From CAZOKN01 sp964580525 (GTDB taxonomy: Bacteria > Pseudomonadota > Alphaproteobacteria > Rickettsiales > UBA6187), in assembly GCA_964580525.1 (NCBI GenBank), contig CAZOKN010000004.1, positions 1 through 64,000 on the forward strand: a stretch of 64,000 nucleotides of DNA, given 5' to 3'. Made by a program: the position numbers and the translations under genes. Numbering within the stretch: position 1 is the first letter of the stretch; each line of letters begins with the position of its first letter. Below the pieces are notes generated by a model. That model saw nothing but the letters and a program-made list of their open reading frames with translations, was not told the DNA's origin and searched no databases. Shown one piece after another: positions 24,947 to 34,324 of the stretch.

Positions 24947-25231
24947 ATGAAAATCGTTTCTATTTTTGTTGCAGGAACTTTGTTTTTAGCTACTTCAGCA
25001 TTTGCTACTGAAAACGTTAACAATATTTTTGATGCTCAGCCGCAAGTGGAAGAGGCTGCTAATGACTCAGTTATTCCTTCTGATGATGTTGTAAAGAGCA
25101 AGCCTTCTACAGTTAAAAAGAGTGCTGCAAAATCTAAAGCAAAGAAGACAGTAAAAAAATCTAGTGCTAAAGTAAAACATAAAGTTAAAGCTAAAACAGT
25201 AAAACACGTAGCTAAGAAAAAGCCAGCGTAA
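24947..25231 (+). CDS. Lys/Ala-rich exported protein
   Basis: A 94-residue protein with a Sec signal peptide (cleavage likely after Ala20, SAFA/TE), an acidic middle segment and a C-terminal half composed almost wholly of Lys, Ala, Ser and Val in histone-H1-like repeats. The mature protein would be bipolar, acidic then strongly basic. It is 22 bases after nfuA. I know of no function; binding to cell-wall anionic polymer, LPS or extracellular DNA is possible. A histone-like DNA-binding role is unlikely if it is exported. Confidence 0.7.
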   Translation: MKIVSIFVAGTLFLATSAFATENVNNIFDAQPQVEEAANDSVIPSDDVVKSKPSTVKKSAAKSKAKKTVKKSSAKVKHKVKAKTVKHVAKKKPA

Positions 25232-25233
25232 TT

Positions 25234-26508
25234 TTACCTGTTAGTTTTCATTGCGTCGCTTGCGAGATATAGTGAGCCGCAAAATATAATACGGGCAGGC
25301 GTTTGAGATCTTTTTTTAAGAAAATTTAAAGCTTCTTCGATAGACTCAAATGCCTCCGCTTCAATTCCATTTTCGTTAGCAGCTTTTGCTATTTCTTCAG
25401 GATTTTGTGCAGATAGTTCGGTCTCTACCAAAACTCCGCACACAAAATCAGCTTTTCCTATAAAATGTTTGGTAAATTCTTTCGCGCTACGACCACGTGT
25501 GAAGCCGCATATAAGGTAATTTGGTTTGTCTTTCCAATCTTCTATAATGCAGGATACAATATGTGCGCCTGCATTATTATGTGCACCATCTAGCCATATT
25601 TCCCAACCTTCTGGTAAGTGGCTGAGTAATTTTCCTTTTGTGATTTGCTGCATACGAGCAGGCCATTTTACATCCTGCAAACCATCGGATATATGTTCAT
25701 CAGATATTTTAAAATTCTTCAATATTTTAGCTGCAGTTATTGCCGTTCCGGCATTTACTATCTGATGGTCGCCCAGCAATCCAGGCTGTGGTAGTGTAAT
25801 TTCGCAGGAAGAATTTTTATATATCATGCCGGCTTTTGTTTTTTCAGTGACCCAGTCATAGCCGAAGGATAGTAGTTCACAATTTAGTTCATCTGCTTTT
25901 TCTTCGAGTAATAAATTTACCTCATCAAATTGCAAGCTTGATATGCAAGGTACATCGCGTTTTAGTATACCAATTTTTTCACGCGCAATTGTTTGCACAG
26001 TTGGACCAAGATATTCCATGTGATCTAGCGATATAGGAGTTATGATTGTGCACAGAGGTTTGTCAAAAATATTAGTAGCATCAAGGCGGCCACCCATTCC
26101 TGTTTCAAGCAATACTATATCAGCTTTTACACGTGAAAAAGCTAGAAAAGCCATAGCTGTTGTGCCTTCGAAAAAAGTAATAGTCATATCTTCAGTGGCC
26201 AATCTACATTCATCAGCAATCTCGGCTAGATAATCATCGCTTATTTCATTGCCTGCTAAAACTATACGTTCATTAAAATTGAGCAAATGTGGCGATGTAT
26301 AAACATGAACTTTATATCCGGCAGCTTCTAGAAATGCTCTAAGGAAAGCAACAGTAGAACCTTTGCCGTTTGTTCCGGCAACATGCACAATAGGTGGCAG
26401 CATGTGTTCAGGATGCTTTAATCTTTTTAGAATTTCTTCTATTCTTTCCAGGCCAAAATTTATGGGCTTGCTGGCCAGATTTTTTGGCCAATGTGGCATG
26501 AAAACCAT
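25234..26508 (-). CDS. folC: Bifunctional folylpolyglutamate/dihydrofolate synthase
   Basis: Mur-ligase-type enzyme that adds glutamate to folates and forms dihydrofolate. The 424-residue protein has the ATP-binding loop HVAGTNGKGSTVAFLRAFLE, the folate loop region TSPHLLNFNERI, and LLETGMGGRLDATN, LDHMEYLG and LDGAHNNAGA further on. ATG 26508 has a well-placed AGGA; ATG 26499 is an alternative. It is convergent with the Lys-rich protein gene (2-base gap) and lies downstream of the aminotransferase gene. Confidence 0.95.
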   Translation of the reverse strand: MVFMPHWPKNLASKPINFGLERIEEILKRLKHPEHMLPPIVHVAGTNGKGSTVAFLRAFLEAAGYKVHVYTSPHLLNFNERIVLAGNEISDDYLAEIADECRLATEDMTITFFEGTTAMAFLAFSRVKADIVLLETGMGGRLDATNIFDKPLCTIITPISLDHMEYLGPTVQTIAREKIGILKRDVPCISSLQFDEVNLLLEEKADELNCELLSFGYDWVTEKTKAGMIYKNSSCEITLPQPGLLGDHQIVNAGTAITAAKILKNFKISDEHISDGLQDVKWPARMQQITKGKLLSHLPEGWEIWLDGAHNNAGAHIVSCIIEDWKDKPNYLICGFTRGRSAKEFTKHFIGKADFVCGVLVETELSAQNPEEIAKAANENGIEAEAFESIEEALNFLKKRSQTPARIIFCGSLYLASDAMKTNR

Positions 26509-26534
26509 TTGCTTTCCTAAGTGTAAGTTAAGCT

Positions 26535-27620
26535 CTAACTATTCATAAATTTCTTTAGAGTATCTATAACCCTTTTATTATCTTTCTCAAGACCAATGGT
26601 TATTCTCAAATATTCCTCTAGGCCATAATTGGCAACAGGGCGGACGATTATGCCATTTTCCATCAGATATTCAAAGGCATTGGCAGCATTTTTTTCACCA
26701 TTTGGAAATTTGGCCATGATAAAATTTCCGACGCTAGGAGCAGGGTTAAGACCAATTGCCGTTAGTTGCTCGGTCATAAATTTTAGCTGATTGGCATTTA
26801 ATATGCGGGCTTTTTCGGTAAATTCTTTATCTTTTACCGCCGCAACAGCAGCATTCATAGCTGGGGTTGAAACGTTGAAAGGTCCGCGCACTCTATTTAA
26901 AATATCGATAACTTCTAAAGGACAATATGCCCAGCCAATACGCAAAGACGCAAGGCCATATATTTTAGAAAATGTTCTGGTCATGACGGTATTATTGCCC
27001 ATATCAACCAGATCTTCACCCTTAGTATAATCTTTTTCTGCAACATACTCAGCATAAGCGCCATCTATCACCAGAAGAACATTTTCTGGAAGACCTTTGC
27101 GCAGCCTTATCATTTCATCGCGAGATATATAGCTGCCTGTTGGATTATTAGGATTAGCTACAAAAACTATTCTTGTGCGCCCAGTTACTGCTTTTAAAAT
27201 TGCATCAACATCAGTGCGTAGATTTTTTTCAGGCACAGAAACAGGTTTGGCTCCCACAGCCATTGCATAAATTTTATACATTAGAAAGCCATGCTCGGTG
27301 TATAAAACTTCGTCGCCTGGTTCTGTATAAGCAGTGCATAAAAATGAAATTAGTTCATCAGACCCTGCGCCGCAGATTATTTGTTCAGGATTTAAATTAT
27401 AAACTTCGCCAATTGCTTCACGTAATAAAGCCGAGCTTCCTTCTGGGTAGCGGTATAATGTTGAGGCTGATTCTTTGAATGCAGCAATAGCTTTTGGGCT
27501 TGGTCCAAGTGGTGTTTCGTTGGAAGAAAGTTTTAATACTTCCACAGCCTTACCTGTTTTCGATAATCCGCCTTTATAAGGAGAAATATCTAAAATGCTT
27601 TGCCTTGTTTTTAACGTCAT
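26535..27620 (-). CDS. hisC: Histidinol-phosphate/aromatic aminotransferase
   Basis: Fold-type I PLP aminotransferase of the HisC family, 361 residues. Visible are KLSSNETPLGPSPKA (substrate), CGAGSDELI, FVANPNNPTGSYI and the PLP lysine in TFSKIYGLASLRIGWA. In alphaproteobacteria a HisC paralogue beside the chorismate mutase gene usually serves tyrosine/phenylalanine synthesis. The location ten bases after the chorismate mutase gene supports an aromatic role, but histidine synthesis cannot be excluded. Confidence 0.9.
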   Translation of the reverse strand: MTLKTRQSILDISPYKGGLSKTGKAVEVLKLSSNETPLGPSPKAIAAFKESASTLYRYPEGSSALLREAIGEVYNLNPEQIICGAGSDELISFLCTAYTEPGDEVLYTEHGFLMYKIYAMAVGAKPVSVPEKNLRTDVDAILKAVTGRTRIVFVANPNNPTGSYISRDEMIRLRKGLPENVLLVIDGAYAEYVAEKDYTKGEDLVDMGNNTVMTRTFSKIYGLASLRIGWAYCPLEVIDILNRVRGPFNVSTPAMNAAVAAVKDKEFTEKARILNANQLKFMTEQLTAIGLNPAPSVGNFIMAKFPNGEKNAANAFEYLMENGIIVRPVANYGLEEYLRITIGLEKDNKRVIDTLKKFMNS

Positions 27621-27629
27621 AAAAATATC

Positions 27630-28454
27630 CTATAATTTTATCGGGGTTGCATAAGCACCCATAAACCTGATTACTGAATCTTTATCCAAATGTTTTTTGA
27701 TAGATTCAATAGCAGATTCACCTGCATGCAGGAATTTATTTATTTCAACCAAATAATCTTTGCCATTATGGACAGCTATAAAGTTTATCTTCAAGCCTTC
27801 ATTGGCAAAAAACTTTTCTATATTTTCTTTTGGAGAAGTTGTGTGGATAGAGATAATTGATATATCATCATTTGTCGCTTCCGGCATAACGTTAGCAATG
27901 GCAAGAGCAGAGGGAACCTTTGATTTTTCTGTTTCAACAAATGGAATACGTGCGAATATGTAAACGTCATTTTTTTCTTTACCTGGGCGTACCCACCATG
28001 GTTTATCGGAATTATCTTGCAAAGGCAGAACGCCGACAGAAGCATTTCCTGCTGTTACGTCTTTTATGACCTTATCTGCACTTTCCTGCTGGGTAATTTT
28101 CAAGAAGCTGCCAAAATATTCACGCGCAAGCCAAAAACAGGATTTATCCTGTCCAGAGGAGTAACTGGATACGGACATCTCCTGCTCTGTCGCAAGAGAT
28201 GTTGATATGATCATCCTCCACATTGTGGCTATAGCTTCGGCTGGAAAAGTATCCTTTGCTTCTTTTACAAGATTACGCAGCATAGTTGCCTCACGCCCCG
28301 CTCTTATAAAGCTTTGTGTTGCGCTAGTTTGCTTCTTGTAATGTCCAACTTCTTTTACAATTTCCATGCGTTTTTTTAAAAGACCGACAATTTCTATATC
28401 AATATCGTCGATTTTTTTTCTGAAACTGCTAAGATCTTCTTTCTTATTAGTCAT
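27630..28454 (-). CDS. Chorismate mutase with C-terminal prephenate dehydratase-like domain
   Basis: Residues 1-95 form an AroQ chorismate mutase: RKKIDDIDIEIVGLLKKRME and the active-site REATMLRNLVKEA helix. Residues about 105-274 resemble a periplasmic-binding-like fold with GNASVGVLPLQD, comparable to GVVPIENS of prephenate dehydratase, but the dehydratase TRF catalytic motif is not seen. The first activity (chorismate to prephenate) is well supported. The second domain may be regulatory. It heads the minus-strand aromatic unit and diverges from metX. Confidence 0.8.
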   Translation of the reverse strand: MTNKKEDLSSFRKKIDDIDIEIVGLLKKRMEIVKEVGHYKKQTSATQSFIRAGREATMLRNLVKEAKDTFPAEAIATMWRMIISTSLATEQEMSVSSYSSGQDKSCFWLAREYFGSFLKITQQESADKVIKDVTAGNASVGVLPLQDNSDKPWWVRPGKEKNDVYIFARIPFVETEKSKVPSALAIANVMPEATNDDISIISIHTTSPKENIEKFFANEGLKINFIAVHNGKDYLVEINKFLHAGESAIESIKKHLDKDSVIRFMGAYATPIKL

Positions 28455-28479
28455 AAATTTTTTATTTTCTCGGAAAATA

Positions 28480-28505
28480 TTGACAAAAAACTTTAATGTG
28501 ACAAA
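28480..28505. promoter_or_regulatory. Divergent promoter region between chorismate mutase gene and metX
   Basis: The 84-base spacer holds TTGACAAA (28480-28487) and a second TGACAAA (28499-28505), direct repeats 17-18 bases apart. On the minus strand TTGTCA then AATATT at 17 bases could be the promoter of the chorismate mutase gene. For metX the -10 is unclear. A regulator binding the two repeats could control both directions. Low-confidence reading. Confidence 0.3.
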
Positions 28506-28538
28506 GTCTCGCGAGTTTTTTAAAATAATTTAATACTT

Positions 28539-29705
28539 ATGTCAAAGAAAGTTAAATCGGCTTTTGGGCCAAAATATAAAGAAGTTGAAGTTGGTGATAT
28601 TGTTGTCCTGGCGAAGGAAGAGCCATTGCTGCTGGATTGCGGCCAGGAAATTTCATCATTTCCGATAGCATATCAGACGCATGGTAAGCTTAATGCTGAA
28701 AAATCCAATGCGATTTTGGTTTGCCATGGCCTAACAGGTGACCAATATATTGCAAGCCAACATCCCGTAACCGGCAAGCCTGGCTGGTGGGAAATGATTG
28801 TTGGTCCAGGAAAAATCCTGGATACTGATAAATATTTTATCATCTGCTCAAATGTTTTGGGTGGCTGCATGGGCTCTTTTGGGCCTAAAAGCATAAATGA
28901 GAAAACTGGTAAGCCGTATAATCTCGATTTTCCTGTACTTACCATTGGCGATATGGTGCGGGCGCAAAAATTGTTGGTGCAGCATTTTGGCATTAAACAA
29001 TTATTTAGTGTTATAGGTGGATCCATGGGTGGCATGTTAGCGCTGGAATGGGCGGTGAGTTTTCCAAGAATGGTTTTTTCTTCTGTTGTTATTGCATCTG
29101 CAGCAAGGCACACGGCACAAAATATTGCATTCCATGAAATAGGCAGACAGACAATCATGGCGGATACCGAGTGGTGTGATGGTAATTATATCAATGAAAC
29201 CCGTTATCCTTCTAAAGGCCTTTCAGTTGCAAGGATGACTGCGCATATAACCTATCTTTCTGAATCCGGTTTGCAGCGTAAATTTGATCGTGGTTTGCAG
29301 GATAGAGAAGCAATAACTTATGGTTTTGATGCAGATTTCCAGATAGAGAGCTATTTGCGTCATCAAGGCATTACATTTGTAGAGAGATTTGACCCAAATT
29401 CTTATTTATATATCACGCGGGCGATGGATTATTTTGATCTTGTTGATGCGCATGGTGGAGTTTTGGCTAGGGCTTTTGATAAGGTTAGTACTAAATTTTG
29501 TGTAATATCATTTTCTAGCGATTGGTTATTTCCGACTTCAGAAGCAAAACATATTGTTCATGCCCTTAGTGCTTCGGCATCGAAGGTTAGTTTTGTTGAG
29601 GTTACTACCGATAAAGGCCATGATGCATTTTTGATGGATGAACCGGAATTTTTTGTGACCTTGGATGGATTCTTAAAAGGTGCTGCGGAAGATAGGGGAT
29701 TGTAA
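28539..29705 (+). CDS. metX: Homoserine O-acetyltransferase MetX
   Basis: Activates homoserine with an acyl-CoA for methionine synthesis. The 388-residue alpha/beta hydrolase has LVCHGLTGD, the nucleophile elbow GGSMGGMLALEWA, the acid in SFSSDWLFP and His in KGHDAFLMDE. It overlaps metW at the stop/start (single shared base around 29705), the conserved metX-metW pair of proteobacteria. The acyl donor (acetyl or succinyl) cannot be read with certainty. Confidence 0.95.
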   Translation: MSKKVKSAFGPKYKEVEVGDIVVLAKEEPLLLDCGQEISSFPIAYQTHGKLNAEKSNAILVCHGLTGDQYIASQHPVTGKPGWWEMIVGPGKILDTDKYFIICSNVLGGCMGSFGPKSINEKTGKPYNLDFPVLTIGDMVRAQKLLVQHFGIKQLFSVIGGSMGGMLALEWAVSFPRMVFSSVVIASAARHTAQNIAFHEIGRQTIMADTEWCDGNYINETRYPSKGLSVARMTAHITYLSESGLQRKFDRGLQDREAITYGFDADFQIESYLRHQGITFVERFDPNSYLYITRAMDYFDLVDAHGGVLARAFDKVSTKFCVISFSSDWLFPTSEAKHIVHALSASASKVSFVEVTTDKGHDAFLMDEPEFFVTLDGFLKGAAEDRGL

Positions 29706-30322
29706 TGGATAAATTAATTCTTCGCAGAGATTTGCAATATATAGCCCATGCCATAAAAGATGGTAGCAGGGTTTTAGAGCTTGGCTGTGGTGATGGAGAA
29801 TTATTGCATTACCTACATAATGAAAAAAAAGTTGATGCGCGTGGGATTGAAATTTCACAAAGTGGCGTTAGTAATTGTGTAAAAAATGGCCTGTCAGTTA
29901 TACAAGGCGATGCTGATGTTGATTTAAAATTTTATCCTGAAAAATGTTTTGATTATGCAGTCTCCAGCCAAATGATACAGGCCACTGCTAATCCAAAAGA
30001 AGTTTTACAGGAGATGATGAGAATAGCTAATTGTGCTATTATATCTTTACCGAATTTTGGCTATTGGTTTAACCGTTTATATCTTGTTTTAAAAGGTCGT
30101 ATGCCGGTTTCAGACACTCTCAGCTATCAATGGTATGAGACGCCAAATATTCACTTTAGCACAATGAAAGATTTTGAAATTCTGTGCAAAGAATTGGGTT
30201 ATAAAATAAGAAAGCAGTTTTATCTTCTGCCGTCAGGAGAAGAGCTGGGATTTTTTAGATCTTTGTTTTCTAACTTATTTTGTGAGAAATGTGTTTTTGT
30301 ACTGACACATGGGGATAAATAA
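29705..30322 (+). CDS. metW: Methionine biosynthesis protein MetW
   Basis: A 205-residue class I SAM-dependent methyltransferase fold with VLELGCGDGELLHYL and GIEISQSGVSNCV, followed by ISLPNFGYWFNRL and the WYETPNIHFSTMKDF region diagnostic of MetW. MetW partners MetX and is needed for its activity in several bacteria. It is translationally coupled to metX, and a LysE-type exporter gene follows six bases after its stop. Confidence 0.95.
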   Translation: MDKLILRRDLQYIAHAIKDGSRVLELGCGDGELLHYLHNEKKVDARGIEISQSGVSNCVKNGLSVIQGDADVDLKFYPEKCFDYAVSSQMIQATANPKEVLQEMMRIANCAIISLPNFGYWFNRLYLVLKGRMPVSDTLSYQWYETPNIHFSTMKDFEILCKELGYKIRKQFYLLPSGEELGFFRSLFSNLFCEKCVFVLTHGDK

Positions 30323-30327
30323 TTTTT

Positions 30328-30951
30328 ATGGAGCCAAGCTTAACTTTTGTTTTTCTTAAGGCTTTCCTTATAGGGCTGTCTGTTGCTGCTCCGGTTGGGC
30401 CTATGGGTCTTTTATGCATAAGGCGTACTTTGCAAAGCGGCTGGTTATCTGGCTATCTTTCGGGTCTGGCAGTGGCATTTGGCGATGCTTTTTATGCATC
30501 AGTTGCGGTTTTTAGTGTGGCAGCTATCGCCCAATTTCTAACAGAATGGCAATCATTATTGCGTATAGTTGGGGGGTTGGTTTTATTGTTGATTGGATGG
30601 AAAACTTTTATTTCTAGGCCAGAAAGCATTGGTGGGGTTAAAGCCAAAAGACTGACTCCGGCAACTTTTGTTTCAACCTTCATGCTTACGCTGACTAACC
30701 CTGCAACTGTCATATATTTTACCGCTATATTCGCATCTATGGGAATTGTTGCAACCAAAGGTTTTGGTGAAGCATTAGCAGCAGTTATTGGTATATTTCT
30801 TGGTTCTATGACATGGTATGTTGTTTTATCAGGTGGTGTTAATCTTGCGCGCTCGCGTGTTACAACAAAAAGCATGGTATGGATAAATCGAATTTCTGGT
30901 ACTATGCTTGCAACATTTGGAATATTAGCAATTATTACGCTTAAATCATGA
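30328..30951 (+). CDS. LysE/RhtB-family amino-acid exporter
   Basis: A 207-residue inner-membrane protein with about six helices. The family hallmark GLSVAAPVGPMGLLCIRRTLQ is in helix 1, and TLTNPATVIYFTAIFAS lies mid-protein. Members export lysine, threonine, homoserine or other small molecules. Position behind metXW suggests homoserine or a methionine-pathway metabolite, by inference. It overlaps the gloB start by four bases. Confidence 0.9.
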   Translation: MEPSLTFVFLKAFLIGLSVAAPVGPMGLLCIRRTLQSGWLSGYLSGLAVAFGDAFYASVAVFSVAAIAQFLTEWQSLLRIVGGLVLLLIGWKTFISRPESIGGVKAKRLTPATFVSTFMLTLTNPATVIYFTAIFASMGIVATKGFGEALAAVIGIFLGSMTWYVVLSGGVNLARSRVTTKSMVWINRISGTMLATFGILAIITLKS

Positions 30952-31667
30952 AAGTTGTAAGGATTCCTGCTCTTTCCGATAATTATATATGGCTGTTACA
31001 TAATGAGGCAAATGGTCGGACTGCAGTGGTAGACCCTGCTGTTGCCGAACCTGTTTTGGCAGAGCTTAAGAAGCAAAATTGGTCCCTTGATTTTATAATC
31101 AATACTCATCATCACGATGATCATGTTGGCGGTAACATAGAAATTAAGAGAATTACTGGGGCTAAAGTTATAGGCTATAAAGGTGACGCACATAGAATTC
31201 CCGGCATAGATATTGAAGTTGAAGATAATGAGCAAATTGAAATATGTGGCGAGGTCGCGAAAGTTATTTTTGTACCTGGTCACACGCTTGGTCATATTGT
31301 TTATTATTTTGCGGAATCTGGTTTGTTATTTTGTGGTGATACGATTTTTGCCATGGGTTGTGGAAGGCTATTTGAAGGTAGTTTTGAGCAAATGTTTTCC
31401 AGTCTACAAAAACTAGCGAAATTGCCAATTCAAACCCAGATTTACTGCGCTCACGAATATACAGAAAATAACGGTAATTTTGCTCTTAATGTCGACCATA
31501 AAAATATGTATTTACAAGAAAGAATGGCTGAGGTGAGGTCTTTAAGAAAAAATAATATCCCAACAGTGCCGTTTACCTTGGATATAGAGCTTAAAACTAA
31601 TCCTATGCTTAGAGCAAAAACGATTGAGGAATTTACGGAAATTAGGAAGCTTAGGAATGTTTTTTAG
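30948..31667 (+). CDS. gloB: Hydroxyacylglutathione hydrolase (glyoxalase II)
   Basis: Metallo-beta-lactamase-fold enzyme hydrolysing S-lactoylglutathione in methylglyoxal detoxification. The 239-residue protein has the metal motif THHHDDHVGG, the GHTLGHIVYY histidine, FCGDTIFAMGCGR, and the C-terminal glutathione-binding domain starting YCAHEYTENN. It is cotranscribed with the exporter and ends 17 bases inside the convergent EamA gene. Confidence 0.95.
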   Translation: MKVVRIPALSDNYIWLLHNEANGRTAVVDPAVAEPVLAELKKQNWSLDFIINTHHHDDHVGGNIEIKRITGAKVIGYKGDAHRIPGIDIEVEDNEQIEICGEVAKVIFVPGHTLGHIVYYFAESGLLFCGDTIFAMGCGRLFEGSFEQMFSSLQKLAKLPIQTQIYCAHEYTENNGNFALNVDHKNMYLQERMAEVRSLRKNNIPTVPFTLDIELKTNPMLRAKTIEEFTEIRKLRNVF

Positions 31668-32550
31668 ATTTTCGATTGCTAAACAAAGTTCCTAAACTGC
31701 TTACAACAACACCACCAATGATTAAAAAAGAAGCCAGGATAATTTCCCAAGTTAGCGGTGAAAATCCAAAGACTATCAGCCAGGTCATAGATAAGAATGA
31801 GCCTAGAAAAGCAAGGGCAGTTAGTGTGCGCATGTCGCCATGCTTCACGCCAAAATTCCAAGCATAATAAGCAAGGCACAGTGGTGCTATTCCTATTATT
31901 ATAATTTTTGTAATCTGGATGGATGAAAGTGGAACTGTTTGTTCAATAGTAAAATGCAATATAATTGAAAAAACTCCGGCAATGCTGCAGAAGCTACCAA
32001 TCATATTGGCCGGTATATGGTATTTTTTGCTTAATACAGAATAAACAGACCACATTATTGCTGCAATCAGTCCGAAAGAATAACTTTCTATGTTGGCTAA
32101 ATCAAAGCCAGAAAATCCGCTGTGCATAGCGATAAAAACTATGCCGGAAAAACCCATTAAACAGCTTATTATATGGTGCAATTTCAAGTGCTCTTTGAGA
32201 ATTATAGAATTTAGCATTATAGCAAGAATGGGCCATGTTGATCCCATTAGAAAAACTTCAGCTGGCGGACCCATTTTTACACCTGAAATGAAAAATGAAT
32301 TAAAGCCGAATATCCCAGAAACTCCAATAAGCAGATATTTTTTGTTTTTGAATAGCGACAGAGGATTATGGCCTTGTGCAAGCTGTATAAAAATAGACAG
32401 GATTGATGATGTTATAAATGCAATAGAAAGTATTTCAAATGGCGGTATATCGCCGGCAGATAAAGCTAATACAGTGAAACTTGACCATAACAATGGTGCT
32501 ATGAAACCTATAGCGGTAGCTTTTGATTGGCTGATATTGGTTAATGACAT
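31651..32550 (-). CDS. EamA/DMT-family transporter
   Basis: A 299-residue membrane protein with about ten hydrophobic helices in two EamA repeats; the first contains IGFIAPLLWSSFTVLALS and the second LIAAIMWSVYSVLSKKYH. Drug/metabolite transporters of this kind export amino acids, nucleosides or other small molecules. No substrate can be assigned. A basic Arg/Lys/Ser tail ends the protein, which overlaps gloB tail to tail. Confidence 0.88.
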   Translation of the reverse strand: MSLTNISQSKATAIGFIAPLLWSSFTVLALSAGDIPPFEILSIAFITSSILSIFIQLAQGHNPLSLFKNKKYLLIGVSGIFGFNSFFISGVKMGPPAEVFLMGSTWPILAIMLNSIILKEHLKLHHIISCLMGFSGIVFIAMHSGFSGFDLANIESYSFGLIAAIMWSVYSVLSKKYHIPANMIGSFCSIAGVFSIILHFTIEQTVPLSSIQITKIIIIGIAPLCLAYYAWNFGVKHGDMRTLTALAFLGSFLSMTWLIVFGFSPLTWEIILASFLIIGGVVVSSLGTLFSNRKSKKHS

Positions 32551-32638
32551 AAATGGCCAAATTTAATTTGCATAACTACCTAAGCTTTTTCTTATATGCT
32601 GTAAAGCTTAAAGGCGTGGCTTTACTTGCACTATACAT

Positions 32639-32929
32639 TTGAATGAATTATATAATACTACAAAACCAATAGAGATTTTAACAGTGGTATCCTTCGTATT
32701 AGTATGGATTATAGTATGGTGGCTTATTCTATTTATGATTTTGCCATTTGGTGTGCAGCCTGATGAAAATGCTGTAGGCGGTAACATGAAAGCTGCACCG
32801 AAAAACCCACATCTCCGCATTAAGTTTTTTGTTACAACATTAATTTCATGTCTAGTGACTTACATAGGATTTTATCTTGTGGGACATGGTTATTTTGATT
32901 TTTTAAACTTACAGAATGCTATACAGTAG
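32639..32929 (+). CDS. DUF1467-family small membrane protein
   Basis: A short two-helix membrane protein of the alphaproteobacterial DUF1467 family. The first helix contains FVLVWIIVWWLILFMILPFG, an Asp/Glu/Gly loop with AAPKNPHLRIK follows, then the second helix. The frame opens at TTG 32639, but GTG 32684, directly before the first helix, fits the family better and would give about 81 residues. It is often found next to proS in alphaproteobacteria, as here. Function unknown. Confidence 0.8.
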   Translation: MNELYNTTKPIEILTVVSFVLVWIIVWWLILFMILPFGVQPDENAVGGNMKAAPKNPHLRIKFFVTTLISCLVTYIGFYLVGHGYFDFLNLQNAIQ

Positions 32930-33007
32930 CTCTTACCACTATCTTCTTGCCTCTAATCCCCTAAGGTGATAAATGCTATAAAGTTATAACAAAATAGGTT
33001 CTATTCC

Positions 33008-34300
33008 ATGCGTTTATCCAGATATTTTCTGCCATTGCTAAAAGAAAATCCAGTTGAGGCTACAATAGTTTCGCATCGTTTTATGCTGCGTGCAGGTATG
33101 GTGCGGCAAGTAGGTGCGGGTATATATAATTGGTTGCCATTGGGATTAAAGGTTCTAAAGAAAATAGAAAACGTCGTCCGCGAAGAAATGGATAAAGCGG
33201 GTGCAGTTGAGATTCTTATGCCAACATTACAGCCTGCTGAATTGTGGCAAGAATCTGGCCGTTATGATGATTATGGCAAAGAAATGCTTAGAATTGTAGA
33301 TAGGCATGACCGTAACATGCTATACGGTCCAACTGCCGAAGAAGTGGTAACTGATATTTTTCGTCAGAATGTTAAAAGCTATAAAGATCTTCCACTTAAC
33401 CTTTACAACATTCAATGGAAATTTCGTGATGAAATAAGACCGCGTTTTGGTGTTATGAGAGGTCGTGAGTTTTTAATGAAAGATGCTTATAGCTTTGATC
33501 TTGATTATGATGGAGCAAAAAAGTCTTACGATATTATGTATGAAGCATATTTAAATACGTTTAAACGTATGGGTCTTACGGCTATTCCTGTGCGGGCTGA
33601 TAATGGTGCTATAGGTGGTGATTTGAGTCATGAATTCCAGATCTTAGCCGAAACTGGTGAAAGCCAGGTCTATTATGATGTTGAATTTGAAAAACTGATG
33701 CAGGAAGAAAAAGTAAATACTGAAAAATTACGCTCATTATATGCCGTGGCTGATGAAAAACACGACCCTGCTAAATGTCCTGTAAAGCCTGAAAATTTGA
33801 GGACAAAACGCGGTATTGAAGTTGGTCATATATTTCACTTCGGCAATAAGTATACTAAGAGTATGAATGTTAGTGTGCTTGGAAATGAAGGTAAACAAAT
33901 TTGCCCTGAAATGGGCTCTTATGGTATTGGTGTTTCAAGATTAGTTGGTGCGATTATTGAATCTAGCCATGATGAAAACGGTATAATTTGGCCAGATTCC
34001 GTCGCGCCTTTTAGAGTTGGCTTAATTAATATTAAATCTGGCGATGCGGAATGTGATGCTGCTTGTGAAAAAATATACAAAACACTGCAAAACAATGGCA
34101 TAGAAGTTTTGTATGATGATACAAAAGAAAGTACAGGCAAAAAATTTGCTGGTATGGATTTAATAGGTCTGCCTTGGCAGCTTTCTGTTGGTCCTAGGTC
34201 GATTAAAGAAGGCACTATTGAAATAAAAAATCGTAAGACTGGTGAAAAAGAAGCGTTGTCAGAAGAGGCGGCGTTGGCTAAGATAATTACGACCAGATAA
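33008..34300 (+). CDS. proS: Proline--tRNA ligase (short alphaproteobacterial type)
   Basis: Class II synthetase charging tRNA-Pro. It has 430 residues and lacks the approximately 180-residue editing insertion of E. coli ProRS, the alphaproteobacterial form. Motif 2 (RDEIRPRFGVMRGREFLMKD), motif 3 (GSYGIGVSRLVGAIIE) and the C-terminal anticodon-binding domain are intact. Cys-tRNA-Pro correction would need a separate editing protein. lolC follows after 24 bases. Confidence 0.97.
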   Translation: MRLSRYFLPLLKENPVEATIVSHRFMLRAGMVRQVGAGIYNWLPLGLKVLKKIENVVREEMDKAGAVEILMPTLQPAELWQESGRYDDYGKEMLRIVDRHDRNMLYGPTAEEVVTDIFRQNVKSYKDLPLNLYNIQWKFRDEIRPRFGVMRGREFLMKDAYSFDLDYDGAKKSYDIMYEAYLNTFKRMGLTAIPVRADNGAIGGDLSHEFQILAETGESQVYYDVEFEKLMQEEKVNTEKLRSLYAVADEKHDPAKCPVKPENLRTKRGIEVGHIFHFGNKYTKSMNVSVLGNEGKQICPEMGSYGIGVSRLVGAIIESSHDENGIIWPDSVAPFRVGLINIKSGDAECDAACEKIYKTLQNNGIEVLYDDTKESTGKKFAGMDLIGLPWQLSVGPRSIKEGTIEIKNRKTGEKEALSEEAALAKIITTR

Positions 34301-34324
34301 CTTTTTGTTTTTTTTAGGTATAAA

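Noticed and set aside
24947..25231. Histone-like nucleoid protein
   Set aside because: The clear signal peptide points to export, although the tail resembles histone H1.
28455..28538. SAM-II riboswitch before metX
   Set aside because: The 84-base gap is AT-rich and lacks the conserved pseudoknot words of SAM-II; only TTGACAAA-like repeats are present.
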